Source: Pseudocercospora fijiensis CIRAD86 (taxonomy: Eukaryota > Ascomycota > Dothideomycetes > Mycosphaerellales > Mycosphaerellaceae). From it: 64,000 bases of DNA. Where the stretch lies: contig NW_006921557.1 in NCBI RefSeq assembly GCF_000340215.1, positions 79,022 through 143,021 on the forward strand, written 5' to 3'. Positions 47,101 to 59,170 of this stretch are shown here, in pieces. Both the position numbers and the translations under genes were made by a program. Under the pieces are notes generated by a model. That model saw only the letters and a program-made list of their open reading frames with translations, had not been told where the DNA came from and made no database searches. Position 1 is the stretch's first letter. The number at the start of each line of letters is the position of its first letter.

Positions 47101-50100
47101 ACCTCGCCCTTTATACGGTATAACCGCATTCGGGCGTATAGCGGGAGCCGAACGACTTTAATTACTATCTCTCCGCTATTATTTAGATAGGGCAACTCCT
47201 CGTATTTAACTACTCCCGGCGTTATAACTAGGGCTTCGACTGCGACGACGAAGTTTTAGAGGCTATTAAGTATAAGATAGAGTTACTCTTTACGCGAGAG
47301 ACCGCTATCCGAGAAATTGTCTACTAGCGTAGTACCCTCTTCGCCTTTACTAGCAACTATATATCGACTAATTAGACTATCTAGGCCGCCGACGGTAAAT
47401 CCGTTTAATTTAGGGACGTCGTACTACGAGTTATAGACCTAACTACCCTACTCGAGTATTGCTATCGATAGGCGTATAAGATCCTACGGCGCGACCTCCT
47501 TTTCGGACTCCCGTATAACTCTATCCCCCTTACCGACCTTTATAACCGCCCTAAAGAAACTACCGTCTACTTTAGCTTCCTCTAGAATAAGCGTAATACT
47601 ACTATCGTTAACCTAGCTCGGACGTTCGTTATTAACGCTATCGCTAGTAATCCGGCTCTATTATATTTGTACTTAGAGGCCGGTTTAGATACACTCCGCC
47701 TTAGCTCGGCAGTCGGCGCGTATAAGCATTGCGTCTAAGAGTTCCTTTAGCTACTTAGCATCCTTATATTTATTAGTAGCGGTTAGCCTGCCCGCGAACC
47801 CGAATTCTTCTCGGCGATATAGCGTAATACTTAGTCGGTCCGCTCTATTACTATCCGAGATAGATGCGTTATAATTTACCTAACCTATACTAAGCTCCGC
47901 TAGAAGCTAAATAACAAATAAAACGTCCGCTTCCTATTTAAGCTCGGCCGCCTACTTATCGATTACCTTATATATATTTAACTATTTCGCGAGCTCTACT
48001 AGCATTAATCTAACCCCGGGCAGGTACTTAGTCCTTTCCTCTAGTCTAAGGACAACCTCGTCTAGTCGGATAATACTATAACCTAATACCTTCGTTAATA
48101 GACCGTAGCCGCTAGCCTACCCGCCTTCGGTATTAGCGAGTAGCGTTACTTCTCCGTCGCTATCGTTAAGAAATTCTTTAGCAAGTTCGTAGGCTTCGAT
48201 TAATCGGACGCAAACGACGAAGACGACGAGGTCGACGATATAGAGGTAGCTATAGCTAGGTAGCGTAACTATAGTCTCTATACCGCTAATATTTTATATA
48301 CTAATACTAATCTATTCGCCGCGTCGTCTAACTTATAGGATAGCTTAATCTAAGGCGGGTACCGCGCGTCTCGTATCTAGTCGAACTTCCTCTAGCTTCC
48401 TACTACTATTACTCGCTACTAGGGGACCTAGCCGTCGCTAGGTAGCTCTATTAGCAACCTCTTAGTATTCGAGAATAGTAGTCTCGCCCCCGTCTTTACC
48501 CTCGATAAAGCCCTATAGTACGCGTACGAAATTATATAAAATCCGCGGCTATAGTAGAAGAGCGAGGGTTAAGCGACCGCTATACGATAGATCCTCTCCC
48601 TCGAGGCCCGACTACTCGTCGTCCTCGGTACTAGCGCCGGTAAGAGTCTCCTCTTTATAGTTCCTTACTATATAAAAGGTGCGCGGACTACTATACTTAT
48701 CCTTCCTCTAGTTACTCTACGAGTTAATATACTTACCCGACTTAAAGCCGCTAAAGTATCCTACGTAGTATAGTAACTAGGAATAGAGCGCCCCGCTTCC
48801 CTTGTCCTAGTTAGCGCTAAGGCCGCCTACTCTACCTAATTTATTATATATATATAGTGTCTCGGGGTCTAGAACTAGCTCGATCGTATCTTCGTCGACG
48901 AGTGCTATTTAACCGTAACCGCGTTACCGTACCGCTCTATCTTTCGCTAATTTAGCTATCTCGGGTCGATTAGTACCTAGGTCGTCTACCTAACCGCTAC
49001 TCTACTACTATTAATAGAACCTAAATTCCTATAGCGTAACGTTATCGCCTAGCCTATAACGGTACGGCGGAGTACTAATCGCGCTAATATTACATATCGT
49101 GTTTCCTTATACTAGTAGGTATAGTTACTACTTATAGCCGTACGACTTATTAGGAAGCAACCTAGGGCAAGTATATTCGTACCCGGCGATCGCGTCCTAG
49201 TATTCGTATATAGTCTCGACTACGCCGAGTAGCTAGCGAGGGAAATTAATTGCCTATACTTTACCGCCGCTAGTAGAACTACTAGCGAGAAAGAATAGCT
49301 ACTCGACGCCTAGCTTAATAGTACCGATAATCTATTTCTTATCGCTACTCCTACGCTCGGCGAAGGATTCGACGTACTATATATTCGGGTTGTTATCTAC
49401 GTCGGCCTCCTATCCTTACTAATATTATTCGTATAATAGTCCGGTCGCGCTAGGCGAGATAGAAAGCTAGCACTATCTTACCTCCTACTACTAACCGAAC
49501 TAACTATACTAGCAACGGTCGACTAGAGTAAGCTTAGCTTCGATTAATACCCTTACGTAGATAACGTTAGCTATATATAGTAGCGCGAGAGGTAAGCTAT
49601 ATAGTAATATACTCGCGTAGGTAAATGTTTGCGTCTAATTATATCTAATTACCTCGATAGTCCCTAATTCCGCTTAACGTATATATCTAACCTAGACGAT
49701 AGTAACGAGCTCTACTAACGATATATATACCGACTAGTACCGCCTCTAACCTAGCCCGAAACGCCGTAGGCTTAGGCGATCCGTCGGTAGACCGCCTATT
49801 TCTAGCGTATCTAGTAAAACGAAGCTAGTAGTATAATACAGTTCGACCGCAACCTCGCCGTTATCTAATAACTATATACTATCTATCGCTTCGTTAATCC
49901 CCGCCTCCCTATATACTAATTCTCTTAATGCCTACGCGCTAACTTCGTAGTTACGAAGAAGAGGCAAGCGCTCTAGACTAAGCCGATCGAGAGGTACTAT
50001 ACCTACTTCTACTACTATTTCCCTTTTACTATATACTAGGAATATAGTAAGCAAATACGGAGTTGTTAACGGCTAGACGTTATATAGCTAGTCGCTATCG

Positions 50101-50770
50101 GCGTATTCTAGTCGCTATAGATAGGTCCTACTTAGATCTAGGATAAATTCTAGTACTAATTTAAAACGCTAGAGGAATACCTCTAGTAGATAACTTAGAG
50201 CACTATATAGGATAGAGAAAAGGCTATCTAAGGTGTTCGTCTCTACGCTATCGCTATCGAGCACGTTCTAGCTAGGAACGTTAAACTAGATCCGGTACCC
50301 GCTAACAACTATATAGAGTAGGAATTCTAGACGCTAACTATTTCGCCGGCCGGAAAAAAAAACAATAATATACCGGTCGTACTATTCACTTTTCTATCTA
50401 GCGAAATAGTCGGCACGTAGCTATATTATCGCTATATTAACTTAGTAGTTAGGCGGGAGTAATAGTCTCTAATCTACTAACGATATTATTGTACTAGTAT
50501 CCTTATTAAATTAATAACGCTATAGCGTCGCTACGCTCGTACGCTATAGTATAAGATATCTACCGACGTTAGAAGTAGAGTATGCAACTAAACAGTTATA
50601 GCTAGTATTTACCTATATCGCTAGACCGTTTAAGTTAAATACGGATAGAGCGTAGTTAGTCGAGATCTAAAACATAAACTATCTATAAACCGAACTACTA
50701 TTACTCGATATATTCTACTCTCTCTATTCTTACCCTAACCGCCTCCTTATCGCCTTTCGCCTACGTCGTA
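44100..50770 (+). pseudogene. Telomere-linked RecQ-type helicase, RIP-broken (copy B, full length)
   Basis: Copy B of the RecQ-type helicase remnant at the left edge of the window, here with its 5' end. The reading frame can be followed back from KLTDENAIALKVLYGPNEP near 44,220 to about 44,105; the ATG is not certain (ATG may have become ATA). Equivalent positions of the core are Walker A at 48,627, the DECY box at 48,897 and motif VI QSGRARRDR at 49,437. The segment at 46,117-46,320 is a stop-free stretch of the true frame. The gene is about 6.6 kb with at least one frame change near 46,340 that implies an intron. Its position right after a minisatellite array fits a subtelomere-type arrangement. 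Confidence 0.8.
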
Positions 50771-53509
50771 TATTAACCTACCGACGACAATATACTAATA
50801 GTATCGTCGCCCTTCGTCGGAGTATTTCTGCCTATAGACTTGTTATCTCTACTACTATCTCTACGATCTATTCCTCTAGTACCTCTATACTTAGCTGCTC
50901 CTTATTTATTGTTCGCCCGTATACTACCTAGCTAGCCGACAAATCTTCCTCTACGCTCCTTCTCCCGCTTACCCCCTATTTATCGTAGCCTTCGCCTAGT
51001 CCGCCTATTCCTCCCCTGTTAACCTCTATTATACCCTTACTTAATCTACCTATTACTCTCTCGTTAACTTCTATTATACCCTTACCTACTATTATATTAC
51101 TACCTACCGGTATACTATCTACCTAATCGCTAGGCCTATTAACCCGCGCCTACGTCGCTAACTTATCTAGTCGCTATTCCTCTATTTCTATCCTATAATA
51201 GTATATTTCCTATATAAATAAAAACGCTATATATTCTACGTAATATAACTATTTCTCCTCCGCTAAGAAGCTCGCCTAGTTATACTATAGAAGTAGTAGC
51301 GGTCGCTCGTATAACTATCGTCGTATTAATATTCTATCGCAATACTCGGCTATATTACCGGTCGCTAGCGCCGGCTCGGTATAACTCGCTAATATTTAGT
51401 AGTCGGCTATCTCGGCAGTCTTACTCGTATCTGCGCGACGGCTAGCTATAAAGAGAAGTTTCGGAATAGCGACGTACTCGAGTAGTTTAGTAGGCGAAAT
51501 CGGATAAAGGTAGGATACGGACAACCTCTAGAACCGACGTCCTCTTATATCTTTCCTCGCTATATATATTAGACTACCTACCGTATCGCTACTTTGTCTA
51601 TTATTATAGCCGATCCTACCTTACGTCCTACTAGAACCGTACGTAAACTCGATTAAATTTTACCGTACCGCTCGTACCTACGCGTCCGCCTCTACTTATC
51701 GTATACTATTTCTTTTATAATATACTATTCGCCTACGTACTCTCTCTAGTATACTCGAATAGCGCGGTTATACTATACCGCATTTCGATCTAGGCGTCGT
51801 ATTTGAAATCCGCGTATATAAGTTAGGTTTAATTTAATATCTCCTCGTACGTCGTCGTATATTATCTATCGTAATCTCTTATATTCCTCCTAGCCCTTAC
51901 TATTACTTAGGGGTCGAGCGCTAATACTATAGCTCTCTCGCCTCGTATTTATATATACTATCGACGGTAGCTAATAAAGTGCTACTTACCCGGGTTATTT
52001 CTTACTACCGGTATCTGCTTTATACCTATTATCCTAGCGAGTGCGACAATACCCCGACCGATCGACGTACTAGCTTAGTTTCTATACTATCGCACTAACT
52101 ATAGGCCTCATCTAGTAGTTAGGTTAGATCTCGCTAGTAGAGGACATACTCGGTTAAGTCGGATTATACCTCGTATAACTTAACGTAGGTATACTTACTA
52201 GACAATCTACCGGTTTTTCCCTATCTCGCGATATCCGTATTAAAATACTAGAACCTATCGGTAAAGGAGTCGGCTAGATCGAGTATTATTAGATATAAGC
52301 TATTTATAGAGATCTTATACGTTAACCTGCTTATATATATAGTATAGTCGATACTGCGCCGTAGTGCCGCTAAACATCGCTAGCTATATATAGGAGGTAA
52401 ATATATATAGTTATAGTGCTACCCGAATTTCTATATCTAGCACTTCTATCGTACGAGACTTAGGCGTTATATAACCTAGGGCTAATCTACTAAACGACGA
52501 TTAGATACGAACTAGTTTGCTAGGCGGCAAACTATATTATCTATATTACTTTTGCTAGCTAGCAAAATGGTTAGCACTCTCGCATTGTAATTGCGGTTAT
52601 AGCAGATACGTCTACTAGCTATAGGTCGTAGTATAGCAACGCTACTAAGGCTCGAACCCTAATTGCGCTATCTATCCCTAGATATAGCTCGACTATTATA
52701 CCTCGCCGACTAGATTTTATCGTATATCGTCTATTAGGACGTCCGGTATGCTATCTATGCCGTTATCGCAGCCTTAGCTATCTTAGTCTAGTATATTCTT
52801 GCTTACCTAGTAGTCTACTATTATCTAATCCGGCTATTGTCGAGGCAATCCGATATATCCTTACGTTATAATACTAACGGACCCGTATACGGACTTGTTA
52901 GGCTATATACTAGTTTATATATAGTTATTATATACGCAATAAAATACTACGATTAACTCGGTTAGTATTCGGTTCTTAAAACTGTTAACTCGTAATATCG
53001 TAGAATAGATAGCGGTTAGTTCGTCTACTCGGGATATACGTCCGAAATTATAGTATATTTTCGAACAACTACAATTCTCGAAAACTAATTTCTCCCCCGA
53101 TCGATTAGATAATAACGCCCTAATCTAACGATATCTTTTATTATTTATCTACCCGAATATAAACCTACTATAACCGAGACAGTCCGAGCAAATTAGTAAC
53201 CTTACCGCCGCTAAGATTTACCCTAATCGTTACTAACCCTCGGGTCTAGCTTACTTACGTATTATGCTCCGTATACTAACGGCGTTTTCTAGGGTAGGTT
53301 TTATAGGTTACCTCCTCCTACTACCGTATATTATATAGTAAATTATTAATAGTATAATGCTAACTGTTTTGCCGCCTAGTAAACTGCCGGGCTATTATCT
53401 ATTTTCCTAGCCGGTAAAACGGTTAGTACTCTTATATAGTTGCATTTATTATCCTATAGTTTAACGGGTTAGGGAAATACGAGGCGGTCTATATTGCTTA
53501 ACTACTATA
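50770..53509. other. Gene-poor stretch of copy B, no recognised gene
   Basis: Equivalent of 6,300-9,040, with palindrome pairs at 52,516-52,574 and 53,359-53,426. In the second, the left core has lost Gly/Cys-type CpA sites compared with copy A. No domain recognised on either strand. Confidence 0.5.
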
Positions 53510-53518
53510 TCTACTTAG

Positions 53519-55571
53519 AGACGGTAGTATATATATATCGAATGCATTACGTATGCTATGCTTAGTATAGGCTTATATATACTCTAGCCTATCGATATAT
53601 TATAGTTGCCCCGCCTAGAATAGATCTATCGTCTCTAGTATTTCCGAGATACCGCCCCGCGTAGCCTTAAGCTATACGGCTACTCCGATGCGTATACTGT
53701 CTTGTATTCTCTAGCCTTCCTCCTATACTATACTTACTATTCGATTAGCGTTAGATATCCCGTCTAATAACAAAGGTATATACTCGTCGCGAATATAGTC
53801 GATTAAATCTTTATCCCTAAACTTAAGTTCTAGGACCTCCTTTACCTTCCCTAATGCTTTATCGAGGTTAGCTATACTATATACGTCTAGTAGCTTACGG
53901 CATGCCGCCTCTAGAACCGGAATTACCTTAATAGTAAGATCTACTAAATCCTATTATATAGGTAGCCCTACTACTCGGCGTAGTAATCGGATGCTATTTA
54001 CTATTAACAAGTAGTCTAGGTACTATTTCGCCTAGTATAGGATCGCGTCGGGAAAGTACTCCTACTATACGCTCTTAATTAATATTGTCGTCGTCGTATA
54101 GAGTATTAATAGCGGATCGTCTAGATACGTATCTAGTAGTATTAACTTTATATACTACGCGGCTAGACAATACCTATTTACGGTTAGGCAGTCTATTCGT
54201 ATTACCGCTATCGTAACCGCTATCCTATCGATAATAAAGCCTACTAGACATATACGGTACCTACTACTATCCGGTTTTACGAATGTGTTATCTACGATTA
54301 ACGTTCTATCGCCTTCGGTATATAGCTCTAAAAGCTCGGAATAGGCGACGACTAGGTACTTAAACCTATCCTTTACCGTCTCCGGTTGTATATAAAAGCC
54401 CGCGTATCTTAGTATATTTAGTTCTATACCCGCGGTCGAATAGTCCGGCCGTTTGATTTTCTTTATCTCCGGTAGCTACGAGATATCCTCGATAACCTTA
54501 TCCGCTTGTTTTTTATTTAACCCCGCGTACCGATATACTAACCTAGCTACTACTTTATATACTTCTATCGAACGACCCCGGGTATATATTATTATAAACT
54601 GCATCCTAATTCGCTAGTACGCCTCCCGCGTACTATACTACTCTAGGTCTACTCGGTCGCTCTCGCCGTAGTTATAACGCGTATTAGATTAGTCTATTAT
54701 CTACTTGCCCGGGATCTATTTATACCTCCCCTTAGCCCCTATTATCTCTATAATCCCTCGCTATAGATACGTATCTTCTCTATCTCTACCGTCGCCGTAC
54801 CGGTACGTTATACGAGTTTGTTAACCTAATATATTAATATCGTACTTGCTTTTTATAATACTAAATCCCCTCCGCTTCGCCTATCTATATATAAACTATT
54901 CGGCCGCCTAGAATAATAGGAATTAATACCCGTAGATCCGATCTAGTAGCCTATACGCCCCTATTAGACGCTCGTATCGCGCCCTAGCATTATCTATCCT
55001 ACTATCCTTACTGCGAACTCGTACTAGAGCGCCGGGCAATCTTACAATTATTAGATATCGCTAGATAGCGGCGCTCCTCTCGCGATATATCTCCTCTAAT
55101 AACTTCTCTTGCCCTCTTACGCCTCCGCCTAAGTGCTAACAATCCTATTCGCGAACGGCGTATTCGATATCGAGTAGCGTAAAGTAGTCGTCGGTTATAC
55201 TCCCTAATAGGAACTACGATAGACTTATTATCGCTTCTAGCGTAACTGCCCGATTGTCGCGTATAACTACTATACGGTATAGACGATCTATACTACTATA
55301 TCTAATACTTACTCGGCTAAGGGGAAACTCTATCCCCCCCCCTATAAATAGAATCGGCCTCGCTATTAAACTTAAAGACTAGTTATATCCCCTTCCTCTT
55401 CTATAGCGCGTAACTTATACCGCATCTATATATCTACGCTACTATCCGCCCTAATATATATATCCTTACCTAAACTACCTATTATAGGAGATTACTATAT
55501 CCTATACGTATATCTATCTCGCGCGTATAATACTTAGTCGAAGACTCGACCCTCTCTTCTACCTTTATCCT
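53519..55571 (-). pseudogene. MULE-like transposase remnant, RIP-broken (copy B)
   Basis: Copy of the minus-strand gene at 9,050-11,100. The VDNTF motif is at 54,281-54,295, here with an AAC codon for Asn where copy A has AAT. The C-tract at 55,333-55,342, where the two copies differ in length, lies near the 5' end of this gene. The family assignment has the same uncertainty as copy A. Confidence 0.4.
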
Positions 55572-55746
55572 ATCTCGCCCGTTTCTATATAGTATATCTT
55601 CTATAGCTTATCGTATATATTAACTAATAACACGGCCGGTGCTATTGCGTACTATTACGCCGACCGCCCTATACCTACTAACGTACCCTACAATCTCGTA
55701 ATTAATAATACTAACTATTATTCTACCTAGTAAAACGGCTAGTATT

Positions 55747-56011
55747 GCCTTAGGTACCCGCTACCGCGCCTACGTAGCTCGATATCGCCTTTACGTCTAC
55801 CCTTTACTTAGGCTAAGTTTAACCGTATATTAGCGTGTTTCGGCGGACTTTACTTTATAGTATTAACTAAGGCGGCGAACGAAGCGTAGTCCCGACCTTA
55901 CTATATAAATTAGCTACGTCGCCTAGGAGGACTCTTTTATACGTATATTAGTAGAGTAAACCGCTAGTCTACCGGTCTTGCCCTAAGCGCTATTAACGCA
56001 CTAATATAGGT
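55747..56011 (+). promoter_or_regulatory. Shared promoter module 1 (copy B)
   Basis: Equivalent of module 1: TATATAAATT at 55,902-55,911, CGGCGAACGAAGCG just upstream, and GTAAACCGCTAGTCTACCGG downstream. CCGAGCGC has become CCTAAGCGC, a CpG to TpA change. Confidence 0.8.
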
Positions 56012-56110
56012 CTCTTCTCGGCCGCTAACTCTCTCTACTTTATAATCTACTTCTACTACTAGCGACCTATACTCGTCTATCTATTCCTCCGGCTAGTAAA
56101 CTAGTCTATA

Positions 56111-56711
56111 GCCCTATACGTATATCCTACGCTACCGTACTATACTACGCTACGACTACCTACTAAGCTCCCTACTACGTCCGATTATCGCTATAGTAGA
56201 CTATACCGATAGTGCCGCCGTCGCGCCCTTTAAGGCCGAACTCTATCGTCTCTATATTAATAAAAACCGCTAGCTGTTTTTCTACGCCTACTTAATTAAT
56301 AAAGAGATCGAATACTGCCGCGGTCGAATATTAAGCTTCTCTTAGCTCGACCTCGACGGCTATTCCGAAAAGCTCCGCTAACTCCGACTACGTAAGCTCG
56401 CGATCTTCCTAGTTAGTATCGGCTATACTAGATTTTAAAGGGACTATACTCGATATATTTAGAGATATTAGCCTCGTATACTAGCGATAGAGCCGTAGAA
56501 GTTAAGGTCGGAATCGTCTCTATATAGCTCCGCTACGATAATTAGCATTTATTTAGTTACTCCGTATAGAACTAGGCGTAGGGAAGCCTACGTACGCCCC
56601 TAGGTTACCTATTATACTATACTCTCGACGGCGGATTAATACGGACGTACGTAGTATTATAGACTATGCCGTAGCTTATACTACTATAGTTCTATACTAT
56701 CTAGCTCTCTA
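56111..56711 (+). pseudogene. Unrecognised small gene downstream of module 1 (copy B)
   Basis: Copy of 11,640-12,240 with RIP-type substitutions only. It adds no function, but the same frame (FFYAYLINKEIEYC) can be followed. Confidence 0.35.
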
Positions 56712-56900
56712 TTGCTCTTATCCTTATATAACGATTTAATTTATATATCTGCTATCTTATTCTTTCCTATACTATACGTACCGACATCTCCCGCAATCGT
56801 CGACTATTTTGCTAGCTAGTAAAGTCTATCGTCCCTATAGCTACTATAGTTGCCTTATATCCTGTCTAGCTATATATATCTACTATTACCTCCGCCGGTA

Positions 56901-57181
56901 GAATAGTCGACTATGCCTTAGGTATCTATTAGCTCGGTACGCTAGTCGTTACCTAACTTTATACCCTTTACTTAGATTAAGTTTAATACTATACTAGCGT
57001 GTTTCGGTAGACTTTACCTCTCGGCCTCGACTAAAGCGGCGAACGAAGCGTAATCCCGACCTCGCTATATAAATTCGCTACGTCGCTTAGGACGACCTTT
57101 TCGTACGCGCCTTAGTAAAGTAAACCGCTAGTCTACCGGTCTTAGCCCGAGCGCCTATATTACGCTAATTTATATCTCCTT
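56901..57181 (+). promoter_or_regulatory. Shared promoter module 2 (copy B)
   Basis: TATATAAATT at 57,066-57,075, with the GCGGCGAACGAAGCG and GCTACGTCGCTTAGGACGAC elements intact and a pyrimidine tract after 57,176. Confidence 0.8.
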
Positions 57182-57270
57182 CTACTCCTCGACTTCTCTT
57201 CTACCTTACTACCTACTTCTACTACCGCCTACTCTACTCGCCTAGCAACTTTTTCGCCCGGTAAATTAGT

Positions 57271-58811
57271 CTATAGTTATACTACTACTATATCCGTATA
57301 TATACTATAAACTATATACGTCGTTGCCTCTAATTACTACTATAGTAAAGGTCGCCGACGATAATACCGTAGATAGTACGCTAGGCCGATCCCGCGTAGA
57401 TTAATAAGCCGTAGCTATCTTCTATAATCGCTACTACGAACACTTTAATATTGTACGTAATTACTTTATCGACCTAGTCTAATTCGTATCCTAGGCGAGC
57501 GCTTACCCCTATTATACCGCTATACGCCGTAAGCTCGTTAGGACCGTATATAATGTATCCCGTAGTATTTATTTCTTATCCCGCCCCTACGTACGTCCTC
57601 CCTTTAATAGTGCCCTACTATAAGTTAGCTACGCTATAGACTACTTTACCGGCCGGTAAACGGTTAGCGATATCTATTGCCTTTACTAGCTAGTAAAGCG
57701 GTCTATAGTCGACGAAACTATATACTATCCGACTAACTAGCGTATAGTACTCGATTATTAGCGAATATATAGGACTCTATCTAGCGGTACCCTAAAGTTA
57801 CTATATCTATTCCTATACTAGAGTATCGCGTCTACTAGCTTATATAACTAGTCGCCCCGTCCTATCGGTTTATAGTAGTCTTATCGCTTATCTATATATA
57901 TATTATCCTATAGTTTTCTAAAGTTAGATTTACCGTCGATATAGACCTATTCGCCTACGACGCGCTCTATCTACTACTAGGTATATATCGGATCCCGTAC
58001 GTTACCCTAGACTATATATCTATATATTAGAGCACCGTCGCCTATAGATTCTTTAAAGACGATCCGGACGTAAAGGCGATTATCTATTACTCTTATAGCC
58101 GCGCTCGCCTCGCTATATTATACGTTACTACTATAACCGATATCTCCGCTATCGCCTAGAAACGCTTATAGAACTAGCCGTCGGCGCCTAGGACTTAGCG
58201 TCTAGTATACTATCTATATCGTATCGATCCTGCCTACTATTATCTCGAGCTAGACTTGCCCTACCTACTCTCTATTCGTCTATTTACGGCTCTTATACTA
58301 GAGCGTATCTTTAGTAACGACGAGATTAAGCGCATTCGCGGTCGTACCTTTAAACCGCAATCTGCCGAGATATAGTCTATCTAGGCCTAAATAAAGCACT
58401 AATTAATATCCTAGAGGGCTCTACTCGCGCGTCCCGGGCTTTAATATAGTCTCCGCGAGATCGACGTACGAGTTCCTTATCGGCGTACCTCTATTCCTCT
58501 TAGTAGACAGACGATATACTTAGATATTATTAGTCCTATAGTATATTATATCGTATGTTACGCGAATAACTATATTTAACTATACTATCTACGAATTCCT
58601 ACGTACTCTATTCCCTACCTTCGTTCGACTAACCCGCCTTAATACTCGTCTTACGCTACGTAATACGCTAGCCTACGGTACTTAGCTACCGATAGTATTG
58701 CCTACTAGGAAATTATCGCGTCCTCGTAACGCCTCGCCCTCTATTGCCCGCTATTTTTTACTAATACTAACCGCAATCCCGTATAGTAAAATAGACGCGC
58801 CTATATTCTAT
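57271..58811 (+). pseudogene. Unrecognised gene downstream of module 2 (copy B)
   Basis: Copy of 12,800-14,340, with palindrome pair at 57,637-57,703. The first palindrome has decayed symmetrically to TTTACCGGCCGGTAAA. No function suggested. Confidence 0.35.
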
Positions 58812-58840
58812 ATCTATTAGCCTAGTATACCTTATACTAC

Positions 58841-59096
58841 TTTACTTTACCTTACCTCCTACCCTACTTGTATTAAGTTTAATTGTATACTACCCCGTTT
58901 TCGGTAGACTTTACTTCTCGGCTTTAACTAAGACGGCGAACGAAATACAATCCCGGCCTATCTATATAAATTAGCTACGTCGCTCGGGATAACTCTTTTA
59001 CGTAGCCTTTAGTTAGGTCGACCGCGTTGCTATTTAACGCGTACGCGCCTACGGCCCGTATATTAGTCCGAGCGCCTACGCGCTACCTATTTATAT
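58841..59096 (+). promoter_or_regulatory. Shared promoter module 3 (copy B)
   Basis: TATATAAATT at 58,963-58,972, followed by AGCTACGTCGCTCGGGA. The pyrimidine and CTACTA-rich tract runs to about 59,180. Confidence 0.8.
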
Positions 59097-59170
59097 TTCT
59101 CTTCCTCCGTATCTTCCCTACTTTTCTATCTACTACTACTACTACTACTTTAACTACTACTACTACTACT

